DNA of 64,000 bases from Propionibacterium acidifaciens DSM 21887 (GCF_000426605.1 NZ_AUFR01000001.1:62001-126000); one strand, 5' to 3'. Positions 27,358 through 35,269 are shown, counted from the stretch's first letter. Numbers and translations: made by a program. The notes: generated by a model from the sequence alone, not told the origin.

Positions 27358-30300
27358 GACGCGCTCCGGGGGTCCACAGATGCAGGGCTTCGACGAGGGG
27401 GCCGTAGAACCAGCGGGCGAGGTTGAGGATGCGGCTGCTGGAGGCGGTCAGCGGGTCCTCGGGCTCGGAGCCGATGGCCTCGATGTCGCGCCAGGAGGCG
27501 CCCACCCATTGGAGCACCGGAGAGAAGGCGACCTCCCGGGAGTAGTCGCGGGCCAGGAAGGCGCCGGCGCCGCGTCGGCCGCCGGCGGTGCGGCGGGCGT
27601 ACTCGAGGCAGGTGTCGGGCGGCATGGGCGGGAACCGACTGAGCCCGTCCAGACGCAGCCGGCACATCTGGCCCAGCAGGGTGCGCGCCGTCGCCGCGTC
27701 CGGGGCGACGAGCCGGAAGCAGTCGCCCTTGCCGAGCAGGAGGGCCTCGCGGACGTCCGCGCCGCCCGCCGCGGCGCAGACGAGCTCGACCCAGGCGGCC
27801 CCCAGGTGCCTGGCCCGCAGCCTCGCGCAGCGGTGCCGCACGAGACGGCCCGCATGGGACTCGAGAGTGCCCGAGACCGACCAGGGGCCGTCGTGCCAGA
27901 GCACGTCGTGCTCGGCGGGCTCGACGAGCAGGGCCCGCACAGCCGTGGCGTGCGCCTCGAGCGCAGGAAGCCGGGCGCCGAGCAGATCGGTGCCGAGCCG
28001 GCCGGGGGGCAGCCGGCCTCCGAGCAGCGCGGCGTCGGAGACGGTCGTGGCGGGCTGGCCGGCGATGAGCGCCGCGGTGATCGCCTCGTCGACCGCCCAG
28101 TTCTCGAGGCCGTCGAGGACGATCGGCAGCCCGGTGGGCGGCTCGTCGTCGCCGTCGTCGGGCAGGAAGCCGAAGGTGCGGCCCGCCCAGGCCCGGATGG
28201 GGTCCCGGAAGAAGGCGACGAGCTCGTCGATGCTCATCACCCGGGCCTCCTCGCCCGGCGCCGGACCCTGGACCGACCAGATGCTGCGCCGGTGCGCGGG
28301 TCCGGGCGGGGCGGCGCCGGCGCGGGCGCCCGCGAGCGCCATCGGGTCGAAGCTGAGGAGGCCGCCGGGGGCGTCGGGGTCGAAGTTGCTCGCCGCATGG
28401 GGCTGGAGGGGGTGCACGCGCAGCACTGTCGGCGCCCCGCCGTTCGCCGCGCCCTCGTGCGCCCGCTCCCACACGGCGCCCGGCTCGAGGCCGGTGCACG
28501 CCTCGATGATGTCGGCCATGGCGACCGGCTGTGGTAGCGCCTCCCCGGTGCGCGGGTCGGCGCCGGCGCCGACGATGATGAGCCGCTCTCCGGCGCTCAT
28601 GATCGCGTCGAGCAGCTGCTGACGGGCGGCCCGTGCGGCGTTGGGGACGGGCAGTTCGTCCCGGACGCCGGGGCGGGCGAGCAGATCGTCGCCCGCCGCG
28701 GCGGTGCGCGGCGGGACGTGGGCGTCGTCGACGCCCAGGACGGCCACCACGCGGTGCTCGATGGCCTGCATCTCGCCCAGCCCGCAGATGATCATCGAGC
28801 CGGCGCCGTAGTTGGGGCGCCCACGCCGCGGTGCGACGAGTCGACGCAGCACCGCGGCGATGTCGCCCGCGTCGAGCAGCGCGCCGTCGGCGCCGGCGCC
28901 GTCGAGCCCGGTCAGGGCGCTGCTGAGGTGGTTGAGCATCCACTGGTCGTCCGGCCCGGGTGCGGTCAGGTCGGCGGCCGCGTCGAGCAGGCGCGCGCGC
29001 CAGGCGGCGATGCCGGCGGGCTCGGCGAAGCGCAGCAGGTGCATGCGCACCCGCGAGACGAGTTCGGCGAGCGCGCCGACGAGCCCGGCGTCGGAGCCGT
29101 CGACGTGGTCGAGCGGGACGACCGTGCCGAGACGGGCGAGGGGGCTGTCGGCCAGGGCGAGGCCGGCGAGCAGCCGGTCGACGCCGGCGATCCAGGTGCT
29201 CTGGCGGATCCCGGGCAGCCCGTGCTCGGCGCGGTGGCCCGCGTCGATGCCCCAGCGGATCTGCGCGCGCTCGACGAGGCGGCCGAGCCGTTCGAGGCCC
29301 TCGGCGTCGAGGCCGAGGGCGCGCGCGACCGGTTCGCGCGAGGCCAGCGCGATCAGGTCGGCTCCGGTGGCGCGCGAGGCCGGCAGGGCGAGGAGGACGA
29401 GGAGGACGTCGATCACCTGGTTCGGCCGCGCCAGAGAGGGGCCCGCGATGCCGGCCCGCAGGTCGTGGCCCGGATGGTGTCCGGGGGCGTCGGTGGCCCC
29501 GAGGTCGGCCTCGAGCAGCGGCGCGTAGGCGGCGATGTCGGTGCACAGCACGGCGACCTCTCGCGGCTGCAGGGTCGGGTCGGAGGCGAAGGCGTCGCAC
29601 AGGGCCTCGCGCAGCACCTCCACCTGGCGGTCGGGGCCGTGGCTCGCGTGGATGGTCACCGTGCCGTCGGCCGGGACCGGTGCGTCGGCCGTACGGCCCT
29701 CGCGGATGCGGCGCTGGAGGAGCCCGAGCATGGTCCCGACGCCGACGGTCGGCCCGTCGGCGCGGGGCCCGGCGCCGTCCGCGACGTCGACCGGGGCCTG
29801 CTCCCAGCGCCTCCAGCTCTCGGCGCGGGCCGCCCCGTATCGCTCCCGCAGCGGGCAGCCGACGGCGCCGGCCTCCTCGGGCGGGCCGAGCTGCCAGATC
29901 TCGACGGGGAGCCGCTCGGCCAGGGCGGCCAGCAGCTCGATGTCGGCCGCTGGGGGCGCCTCGACGCAGGCCGCCCCCAGCGCGACCGGCAGTGCCGCGG
30001 GATCGGCCCCGCGCACCCCCTCCAGGAGCTGCTCGTGGCGCAGCCCCGGGTGGGGCCAGCCGGCGAGGGCCGTCGTGAGGCGCTGCCACAGGAGCGCCTG
30101 CCACCGGTCGCGGTCGGCCAGCGGGGCGCCGAGCGGGTCGACGGGGGAGCCCTGGGACCAGGCGGCGAGCATGCCGGGGCAGTGCCGCAGGTAGCCGCGC
30201 AGGATCCCGGCCCAGCCCTCGGCGGTGGCGACCAGGCGCCCCGGGGCGGGGCGCGGGGGCTCCTCGGGGGCCGGGTGGCCGTCGAGGTGGCGCCGGACGA

Positions 30301-30694
30301 GCGCGAGCCACGGCTCGTCGGCGCACTCGCGCAGGAGGGAGGCGATGCGGAGGGTGAGGGCGCCGGTGCGCCAGGGGTCCTCGTCGGGGTCGAGGCCGAG
30401 CAGCGCGTGCTCGAGCTCGGTTCGCAGCCCGCCCATCGTCGGGGTCCTGACGCCGGCGAAGACCTGCGGCCCGCCGGGGGAGGCCGCGAACCCCTGCGCG
30501 ATGCTGCGCCGGTGCGCGGGGCCGGGCGTGACGAGTACCGGCAGGACGAAGGGGTCGGCGGCGTGCTCGGAGAGGAAGGCGCCGGCCCGGGCGCGGATCT
30601 CGGACCAGGTGCGGCAGCCCGTCACGACGGTCCGGCCCGACGCGCCCACGGCGCGCCCGGCCGGCTCCTGCCGGACCGATCGCGTGTTCACCAT
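27347..30694 (-). CDS. recC: RecC subunit of RecBCD
   Basis: The 1115-residue protein opens with a short tail, then PFVLPVLVTPGPAHRRSIAQG and a RecC-type helicase-like fold without intact Walker motifs. VAVLCTDIAAYAPLLEADLG and LGVDDAHVPPR are recognisable RecC landmarks. In E. coli RecC splits the DNA strands and reads Chi. It is first in the recC-recB-recD operon. The ATG at 30694 is chosen because a TAAGGT hexamer ends seven bases before it and no Shine-Dalgarno is seen; the frame extends only eight codons further. Family assignment is secure from context and overall pattern. Confidence 0.9.
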   Translation of the reverse strand: MVNTRSVRQEPAGRAVGASGRTVVTGCRTWSEIRARAGAFLSEHAADPFVLPVLVTPGPAHRRSIAQGFAASPGGPQVFAGVRTPTMGGLRTELEHALLGLDPDEDPWRTGALTLRIASLLRECADEPWLALVRRHLDGHPAPEEPPRPAPGRLVATAEGWAGILRGYLRHCPGMLAAWSQGSPVDPLGAPLADRDRWQALLWQRLTTALAGWPHPGLRHEQLLEGVRGADPAALPVALGAACVEAPPAADIELLAALAERLPVEIWQLGPPEEAGAVGCPLRERYGAARAESWRRWEQAPVDVADGAGPRADGPTVGVGTMLGLLQRRIREGRTADAPVPADGTVTIHASHGPDRQVEVLREALCDAFASDPTLQPREVAVLCTDIAAYAPLLEADLGATDAPGHHPGHDLRAGIAGPSLARPNQVIDVLLVLLALPASRATGADLIALASREPVARALGLDAEGLERLGRLVERAQIRWGIDAGHRAEHGLPGIRQSTWIAGVDRLLAGLALADSPLARLGTVVPLDHVDGSDAGLVGALAELVSRVRMHLLRFAEPAGIAAWRARLLDAAADLTAPGPDDQWMLNHLSSALTGLDGAGADGALLDAGDIAAVLRRLVAPRRGRPNYGAGSMIICGLGEMQAIEHRVVAVLGVDDAHVPPRTAAAGDDLLARPGVRDELPVPNAARAARQQLLDAIMSAGERLIIVGAGADPRTGEALPQPVAMADIIEACTGLEPGAVWERAHEGAANGGAPTVLRVHPLQPHAASNFDPDAPGGLLSFDPMALAGARAGAAPPGPAHRRSIWSVQGPAPGEEARVMSIDELVAFFRDPIRAWAGRTFGFLPDDGDDEPPTGLPIVLDGLENWAVDEAITAALIAGQPATTVSDAALLGGRLPPGRLGTDLLGARLPALEAHATAVRALLVEPAEHDVLWHDGPWSVSGTLESHAGRLVRHRCARLRARHLGAAWVELVCAAAGGADVREALLLGKGDCFRLVAPDAATARTLLGQMCRLRLDGLSRFPPMPPDTCLEYARRTAGGRRGAGAFLARDYSREVAFSPVLQWVGASWRDIEAIGSEPEDPLTASSSRILNLARWFYGPLVEALHLWTPGARHDH

Positions 30695-30701
30695 GCCCCT
30701 C

Positions 30702-30707
30702 ACCTTA
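30702..30707 (-). promoter_or_regulatory. Predicted -10 (TAAGGT) of recCBD
   Basis: TAAGGT on the minus strand ends seven bases before the recC ATG. The identical hexamer with identical spacing drives uvrD2 in the opposite direction 70 bases away. Confidence 0.5.
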
Positions 30708-30776
30708 GGCAGCGCCACCGACAGAGGACCCGGACCCGTCCGCCGCCCGGTTCGGGCCCCGTCGGCGGGGCCCGCC

Positions 30777-30782
30777 TAAGGT
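30777..30782 (+). promoter_or_regulatory. Predicted -10 (TAAGGT) of uvrD2
   Basis: TAAGGT ends seven bases before the uvrD2 ATG with no Shine-Dalgarno. It mirrors the recC promoter across the 95-base divergent gap. Confidence 0.5.
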
Positions 30783-30789
30783 TGCCATC

Positions 30790-32946
30790 ATGACCAGCCA
30801 GTCGTCCGCCAGCGCATCCCCGTCCGCCGAGCTCGACGAGTCCGTCCTGGCCGGCCTCGACCCGGAGCAGCGCCTCGTCGCCACGACGGTCGGCGGGCCG
30901 GTCGCCGTCATCGCCGGCGCCGGCACCGGCAAGACGCGCGCCATCACTCACCGCATCGTGCACGCCGTGCTCACCGGGCAGCAGCGGGCCGGCGCGATCC
31001 TGGCCGTCACCTTCACCACGCGCGCCGCCGGCGAGATGCGGGCCCGGCTCCGCAGTCTCGGTGCGCCGCGCGTACAGGCCCGCACCTTCCACTCGGCGGC
31101 CCTGCGCCAGCTCCGCTACTTCTGGCCGCGCGTGACCGGCGCCGAGCTGCCCGAGATCGCCAGCTCCACTTACGGCCTGGTCGCCGAGGCCGCCTCGCGC
31201 GAACGCCTCAGGAGCGCCGACACGGCCCTCGTCCGCGACCTGGCGGGCGAGATCGGCTGGGCCAAGTCCACCAATGTCCTGCCGGCCGACTACCCCGTGC
31301 TGGCGGCCCGGGCGGGGCGCGCCGTGGCGGGCGCCGATCCCGAGACGGTCGCGCGCGTCGCAGCCGAGTACGAGCGGGTGAAGTCCCGCCGCGGCGTCAT
31401 GGACTACGACGACATCCTGCTGTGCGCCGTCGCCCTCATGCACGAGCACCCCGAGGTCGCCCAGGAGTTCCGCTCCGGCTACCGGCACTTCGTCGTCGAC
31501 GAGTACCAGGACGTCAGCCCGCTCCAGCACGCGATGCTCACCCAGTGGCTGGGCGAGGGCCGGGACCTGTGCGTCGTCGGCGACCCAGACCAGGCGATCC
31601 ACTCGTTCGCCGGGGCGGATCCGCGCTTCCTCACGGGCTTCGCGCGGGAGTTCCCCGGCGCGACGGTGCTGCGCCTCGACCGCAACTACCGCTCCACCCC
31701 GCAGATCATCGGGGTGGCCAACGATCTGCTCCACCCGCCCGGGCGGGCCGCCGTCGGGCGCGGGGTCGTGCTGCGCCCGATGCGGCCCGAGGGCCCGGCC
31801 GTCGGGACGGCCGAGTGCGCCGACGAGGACGAGGAGGCCTCGCGGCTGTCGGCCTGGCTCGTCGACCGGCACCGCGCCGGGGCGCCCTGGTCTCGGATGG
31901 CGGTCCTCTACCGCGTCAACGCCCAGTCGCCGGCCGTCGAGGCGGCGCTCGCGCAGGCCCGCGTCCCGTACCAGGTGCGGGGCGCCGAGCGCTTTTACGA
32001 GAGGGCCGAGATCCGCGCCGCCCTCACCGGGCTGCGCGCCGCGGCCGGGTCCGATCCGCAGACGCCGGCCCTCGAGGCCTCCGACCGGGTGCTCGGCTCC
32101 CTCGGCTGGGCGCCCGAACCGCCCGCCGGTCAGGGCCGAGTCCGCGAGCGCTGGGAGTCCTGGCAGGCGCTGCACGACCTCGTGGCCGACCTCGTCGAGG
32201 CGGGCGCCGCCACCATGGCGCAGGCCGTCGCCGGCCTCGAGCAGCGCGTCGCCGACCAGCAGGCCCCGGTGGCCGACGGGGTCACTCTCTCGACCCTGCA
32301 CTCGGCCAAGGGCCTGGAGTGGGACGCCGTCGCCCTCATCGGCGTGCAGGAGGGCCTGCTGCCCTTCTCCCTCGCAAGGAGCCCGCGCGAGATCGCCGAG
32401 GAGCGCCGTCTCCTCTACGTCGGCATCACCCGCGCCCGGCACGACCTGCGACTGAGCTGGGCGACCGGCGCGACCGGCAGGCGGGGCCGGCGCCGCCCCT
32501 CGCGCTTCCTCGGCGGCCTGGCCGGGACGGGCGAGCGCGCCGACCGGGCCGCAGAACCGGCCCCCGGCCCGCGCCGCCGCCGGGTCGTCCACTGCGTGGT
32601 CTGCGGCGGGGCGCTGGGCCGGGCCGTTGAGATCAAGCTCGGCCACCACGCCGAGTGCGAGGTGCCCTTCGACGAGGGGCTGCTCGAACGGCTCAAGGCT
32701 TGGCGGTTGGGCGTCGCCAAGCGCCAGTCGGTGCCTGCCTTCGTCGTCTTCACCGATGCGACGCTCATGGCGCTGGCCCAGGCCGAGCCGTCCGACGAGC
32801 GCGGGCTGCTCGAGATCCGCGGCATCGGGCGTTCCAAGGCCCGACGCTACGGGCAGGACGTGCTGGCCATCATCGGGGGCCTCGATGTCGACGAGGTGCT
32901 CGCCGGGGCGCGGGCCCCCGGCGACGACCAGCCGTCGGGCGGCTGA
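30790..32946 (+). CDS. uvrD2: UvrD2-type ATP-dependent DNA helicase with HRDC domain
   Basis: This 718-residue SF1A helicase has GAGTGKTRA at residues 43-51, VTFTTRAAGEM, VVDEYQDVSPLQ, GDPDQAIHSFAGAD, LSTLHSAKGLEWD and YVGITRARHDL. A metal-binding segment follows, HCVVCGGAL then GHHAEC. The C-terminal HRDC domain contains LLEIRGIGRSKARRYG. The mycobacterial orthologue Rv3198c has a four-cysteine motif here; in this protein the second pair appears as HxxC. UvrD2 unwinds DNA in repair and is essential in M. tuberculosis. The last 100 bases overlap the convergent ThiF-like gene. Confidence 0.92.
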   Translation: MTSQSSASASPSAELDESVLAGLDPEQRLVATTVGGPVAVIAGAGTGKTRAITHRIVHAVLTGQQRAGAILAVTFTTRAAGEMRARLRSLGAPRVQARTFHSAALRQLRYFWPRVTGAELPEIASSTYGLVAEAASRERLRSADTALVRDLAGEIGWAKSTNVLPADYPVLAARAGRAVAGADPETVARVAAEYERVKSRRGVMDYDDILLCAVALMHEHPEVAQEFRSGYRHFVVDEYQDVSPLQHAMLTQWLGEGRDLCVVGDPDQAIHSFAGADPRFLTGFAREFPGATVLRLDRNYRSTPQIIGVANDLLHPPGRAAVGRGVVLRPMRPEGPAVGTAECADEDEEASRLSAWLVDRHRAGAPWSRMAVLYRVNAQSPAVEAALAQARVPYQVRGAERFYERAEIRAALTGLRAAAGSDPQTPALEASDRVLGSLGWAPEPPAGQGRVRERWESWQALHDLVADLVEAGAATMAQAVAGLEQRVADQQAPVADGVTLSTLHSAKGLEWDAVALIGVQEGLLPFSLARSPREIAEERRLLYVGITRARHDLRLSWATGATGRRGRRRPSRFLGGLAGTGERADRAAEPAPGPRRRRVVHCVVCGGALGRAVEIKLGHHAECEVPFDEGLLERLKAWRLGVAKRQSVPAFVVFTDATLMALAQAEPSDERGLLEIRGIGRSKARRYGQDVLAIIGGLDVDEVLAGARAPGDDQPSGG

Positions 32947-33914
32947 GACCCGCCGCCGCGTCCGGCGACCGTCGGGGCCCGCGGCGGCGCGGTCGGCAGC
33001 TGCGTCGAACGGGTGCACAGCGGGCAGTCCGGGCGCGGGCGCCTGCTCGGCCAGATGCCGCCGCCGAACTCCACGGTGGGCGGGACGATCCGCTCGTCGA
33101 GGTAGGCGGCGCACACCGAGTTGGTGATCGCCGCCGCCCAGTCGAGCGCCGACGGGGTCGGGGCCGCCACCGCGCAGTGCCGGTGTCCGCGCCCGATGGG
33201 GGATCCGGCCGCGCAGAAGGCGCAGCTCGTGATGCCCGGCTGCACCAGCGGCCCGACGCAGGCGTCGTGGCGGTGCACGCCGACGATGAGATGCGCCAGC
33301 CCCAGACGGCTCAGCAGCCACGGTACGACCGGGTCAGGCGCCGTCCGGGAGCCGGCGACCACGACGAGGTCGAGCCGGGCGTCGTCGACGGACAACCAGT
33401 GCTCGAGACGATCGGTGGCCGGTGCGGCGCCGTACCTCGGGGGCCGGGCCCGTCCGCCCCGGGGCGGCAGCGGCTCGGTGAAGCCCCGCACCCGGTGGTC
33501 GGCGGCCAAGATGGCCCGGAGACGCTCGGCGCTCGCGCCCTCGCCGATGACGCCGATGCGCGCCGGGGCGGGCAGGTAGGGCAGCTTGTGGACCATGCCC
33601 AGCCTCCGCAGCCTCGTCAGGAGGTTCTCGAGGAGCCGCTGCTCGTCGGGGAGCAGCCCCCGGCAGGCGTCGTCGAGGGTGACGGTGCCGTCGAGTCGGC
33701 GCAACGCCCCGACGAGGCGCTCGGCGAACCGGCCGGACAGCTCGACGCAGGTGCGCCCGGGGCCGTACAGGCGGTACGAGTCGGGGCAGTGGCGGACGAT
33801 GTCGGCGTCCATGCGCAGGGTCCGGGGCGGCACGCGGCGCCTCGGCGCGGCGCCCGACGGGGTCCGCGTGGTCGCCCCGCCGTACCGGCCGGGTGGGACG
33901 GGGGTGGTTCGCAT
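32847..33914 (-). CDS. ThiF/TOMM-cyclodehydratase-like protein (Rv3196-like)
   Basis: The 355-residue protein begins with a winged-helix-like domain (residues about 35-110, LDGTVTLDDACRGLLPDEQ), like the leader-binding domain of azole-peptide (TOMM) cyclodehydratases. A Rossmann segment ARIGVIGEGASAERLRAIL follows, then VGPLVQPGITSCAFC and a late CPLC, a Zn-binding CxxC pair typical of ThiF/E1-like partners. In mycobacteria a similar gene (Rv3196) lies beside uvrD2. No YcaO gene or precursor peptide is visible nearby, so the function is unclear. GAGGAGGA precedes the ATG. The last 33 codons are antisense to uvrD2 and look low-complexity. Confidence 0.62.
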   Translation of the reverse strand: MRTTPVPPGRYGGATTRTPSGAAPRRRVPPRTLRMDADIVRHCPDSYRLYGPGRTCVELSGRFAERLVGALRRLDGTVTLDDACRGLLPDEQRLLENLLTRLRRLGMVHKLPYLPAPARIGVIGEGASAERLRAILAADHRVRGFTEPLPPRGGRARPPRYGAAPATDRLEHWLSVDDARLDLVVVAGSRTAPDPVVPWLLSRLGLAHLIVGVHRHDACVGPLVQPGITSCAFCAAGSPIGRGHRHCAVAAPTPSALDWAAAITNSVCAAYLDERIVPPTVEFGGGIWPSRRPRPDCPLCTRSTQLPTAPPRAPTVAGRGGGSQPPDGWSSPGARAPASTSSTSRPPMMASTSCP

Positions 33915-33947
33915 GTCTCCAGCGTCCTCCTCGGGCGGGACGATCGC

Positions 33948-33960
33948 CGGGGATTCCCCG
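33948..33960. promoter_or_regulatory. GC dyad upstream of the ThiF-like gene
   Basis: CGGGGATTCCCCG is a 13-base inverted repeat 34 bases upstream of the start codon, between that start and the three phased repeats. It could be an operator or a small mRNA hairpin. Confidence 0.4.
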
Positions 33961-33964
33961 AGAA

Positions 33965-34014
33965 GGACAACAACCGGCCCTGCGCGGACAACATGTCGGG
34001 CGGCCGGGACAACA
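33965..34014. repeat. Three GGACAACA repeats phased at 21 bp
   Basis: GGACAACA occurs at 33965-33972, 33986-33993 and 34007-34014. The period is exactly 21 bp, about two helical turns, so the sites face the same side of the DNA. They lie 51-100 bases upstream of the ThiF-like gene (minus strand), where they read TGTTGTCC. A cooperative regulator binding site is the likeliest reading. Confidence 0.6.
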
Positions 34015-34078
34015 CCCTGTGGCCCCGGCGCTCCCCGCCCGCCTGGGCCGGCGGGGCGCTTCGGGGTCCGGAGACGAT

Positions 34079-34113
34079 CGAAGGGGTCGGAGCGTTGCGC
34101 TCCGACCCCTTCG
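34079..34113. terminator. Perfect 15-bp hairpin after the DUF5679 gene
   Basis: Arms 34079-34093 and 34099-34113 are perfectly complementary around the loop GTTGC. It is the terminator of the DUF5679 gene on the minus strand, 33 bases past its stop. Confidence 0.8.
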
Positions 34114-34145
34114 GCCCAGGTCCGGACGGCGGACCGGGTGAAGTC

Positions 34146-34307
34146 TCAGGCCCTGCCGAGGATGCGATTCAGGTTGGTGCCGCATTCGGGGCACTTCGCC
34201 TTGGCCATGCGGGTGCCCTTGTCGTTCACGACGACGGCGCCCTTGGCGTGACGCTTCGCCTTGCACTTGACGCAGTAGTACTCGCCCTCGTAGGTCTCCT
34301 CTGCCAT
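34146..34307 (-). CDS. DUF5679 small zinc-ribbon protein
   Basis: A 53-residue ORF starts MAEETYEGEYYCVKCKAKR and contains two CxxC pairs, CVKC at residues 12-15 and CPEC near 39-42, making a four-cysteine zinc ribbon. It ends NRILGRA. This matches the very short actinobacterial DUF5679 family, whose function is unknown. GAGGAGGA lies a few bases before the ATG, a strong ribosome-binding site. A TACAGT hexamer about 70 bases upstream is a possible -10. The strong terminator downstream supports a single-gene transcript. Confidence 0.9.
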   Translation of the reverse strand: MAEETYEGEYYCVKCKAKRHAKGAVVVNDKGTRMAKAKCPECGTNLNRILGRA

Positions 34308-34376
34308 GTCTTCCTCCTCGTTGTTGTCGTGCCGGCCTGCCCCAGACGGAGCATTGAGGGCCGACGTGCGAGCATA

Positions 34377-34382
34377 ACTGTA
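34377..34382 (-). promoter_or_regulatory. Possible -10 (TACAGT) of the DUF5679 gene
   Basis: TACAGT on the minus strand would give a leader of roughly 60 bases. TATGCT immediately next to it is an alternative -10. Confidence 0.35.
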
Positions 34383-34910
34383 GCCACAGCGGTGGGACCG
34401 ATCCGCCGTGCAGAACCCCGGTCAGGGAAGGGCACGGGATCATTCGGGGTCGTCGAAATTTCACTCAGAGAAGATCCATCCACTCCGACAAGGGATTCCA
34501 CTGGATCCTCCCGGCATCGCCGTCGGGCGCGCCCGACGGCCTGGAAGGGGCCCGGGCCGGGGTGCGTTGCGGCGGGGAGACCCTCGGGGGACGGCTCCGC
34601 CGCGAGGGGTCCGATGCGCGCGGGCCCGGGGCGGGGCCGACGGCGGTGACGGCGCCCCGGGGATGCGCGGGCTCGTGGGCCGGGCGCCGAGGGCCCCGGG
34701 CGCGGAAGAACCCCCGGCGAGCTCTCATCTGCCTTCCCCTGCAGAGAGCGCCGAACCGGGGGTTCGGTGTGAACCATACCGGGCTCCTCGTCAGAGCGTC
34801 AAGCCGGCGGCGGGGACGCGGCCGCCGACAGCAGGCTCCCAGGTCCCGTCCCGGCCGTCCGGTCCCGCCCGGGCCGACCGTTGCGGGCGTGACCGCCGCG
34901 ATCGGCTACC
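34383..34910. other. Gene-free stretch with a long imperfect hairpin
   Basis: No ORF here is supported by homology, start signal or codon pattern; the open frames are GC-driven. The one notable structure is at 34708-34765. Outer arms GAACCCCCGG (34708-34717) and CCGGGGGTTC (34756-34765) pair perfectly. Inside, GCTCT/AGAGC and CTGC/GCAG pair around a pyrimidine-rich loop. It may be a structured leader or attenuator for the EIIB gene downstream, or a relic of the neighbouring decay. I could not match it to a known riboswitch. Confidence 0.5.
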
Positions 34911-35231
34911 ATGGACGCGTCATCCCGGGCCCGGGGCGTCAGGCGCTCCCCGCCTGGGCATCCCTCGTTCTCCGGAGAACGCTCTTCCACGATCGATCCA
35001 GAGCAGATCCTCGATGCCCTCGGCGGCGACGCCGATGTCATGGGCCTCGAGCCGTGCATCGTCCGGCTGCGCGCGGTGCTGGCCGACCCGGAACGGGTGG
35101 ACGAGGCGGCGCTGAGGGATGCCGGGGCGAGCACCGTGATGAGGATCGGCCGGGTGGTTCACGTGGTCGTCGGCCCCGAGGGCGGCAGGATCGCCGGGAG
35201 GATCCGGGCCAGTCTCGGCGGACGCGTCTGA
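34911..35231 (+). CDS. Stand-alone PTS EIIB domain (glucose/GlcNAc superfamily)
   Basis: The 106-residue protein contains ILDALGGDADVMGLEPCIVRLRAVL and ASTVMRIGRVVHVVVGPEGG, the complete EIIB fold of the glucose-type PTS. The phosphorylated cysteine would be C49. The EIIB passes phosphate from EIIA to sugar held by the EIIC permease. No EIIA or EIIC gene lies nearby, so its partners must be elsewhere or lost. About 28 residues precede the domain. They span a perfect 16-bp palindrome at 34966-34981, and no ribosome-binding site precedes the ATG, so the true start is uncertain. It abuts a decayed sugar operon. Confidence 0.78.
   Translation: MDASSRARGVRRSPPGHPSFSGERSSTIDPEQILDALGGDADVMGLEPCIVRLRAVLADPERVDEAALRDAGASTVMRIGRVVHVVVGPEGGRIAGRIRASLGGRV
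34966..34981. promoter_or_regulatory. 16-bp perfect palindrome in the EIIB 5' region
   Basis: CGTTCTCCGGAGAACG is perfectly self-complementary. It falls in the poorly conserved N-terminal stretch of the EIIB ORF and could be an operator if translation really starts later. Confidence 0.35.
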
Positions 35232-35269
35232 GGCGGGGCGTCCCCGACGATCCGGCGACTCCCCGCGCC

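Noticed and set aside
24010-27426. 1138-codon open frame antisense to recB
   Set aside because: Same shadow effect; recB carries all helicase and nuclease motifs on the other strand.
33915-34078. whiB7-like gene beside uvrD2, as in mycobacteria
   Set aside because: No WhiB four-cysteine ORF is present in either strand here.
34708-34765. c-di-AMP (ydaO) riboswitch
   Set aside because: The hairpin lacks the multi-stem layout and conserved bases of that class.
34226-34777. 183-codon minus-strand ORF
   Set aside because: It overlaps the DUF5679 gene in another frame, has Arg/Pro-rich composition and no start signal.
35038-35269. Continuation of the sugar kinase frame to 35038
   Set aside because: Family similarity ends near 35275; the rest is antisense to the EIIB gene and low complexity.
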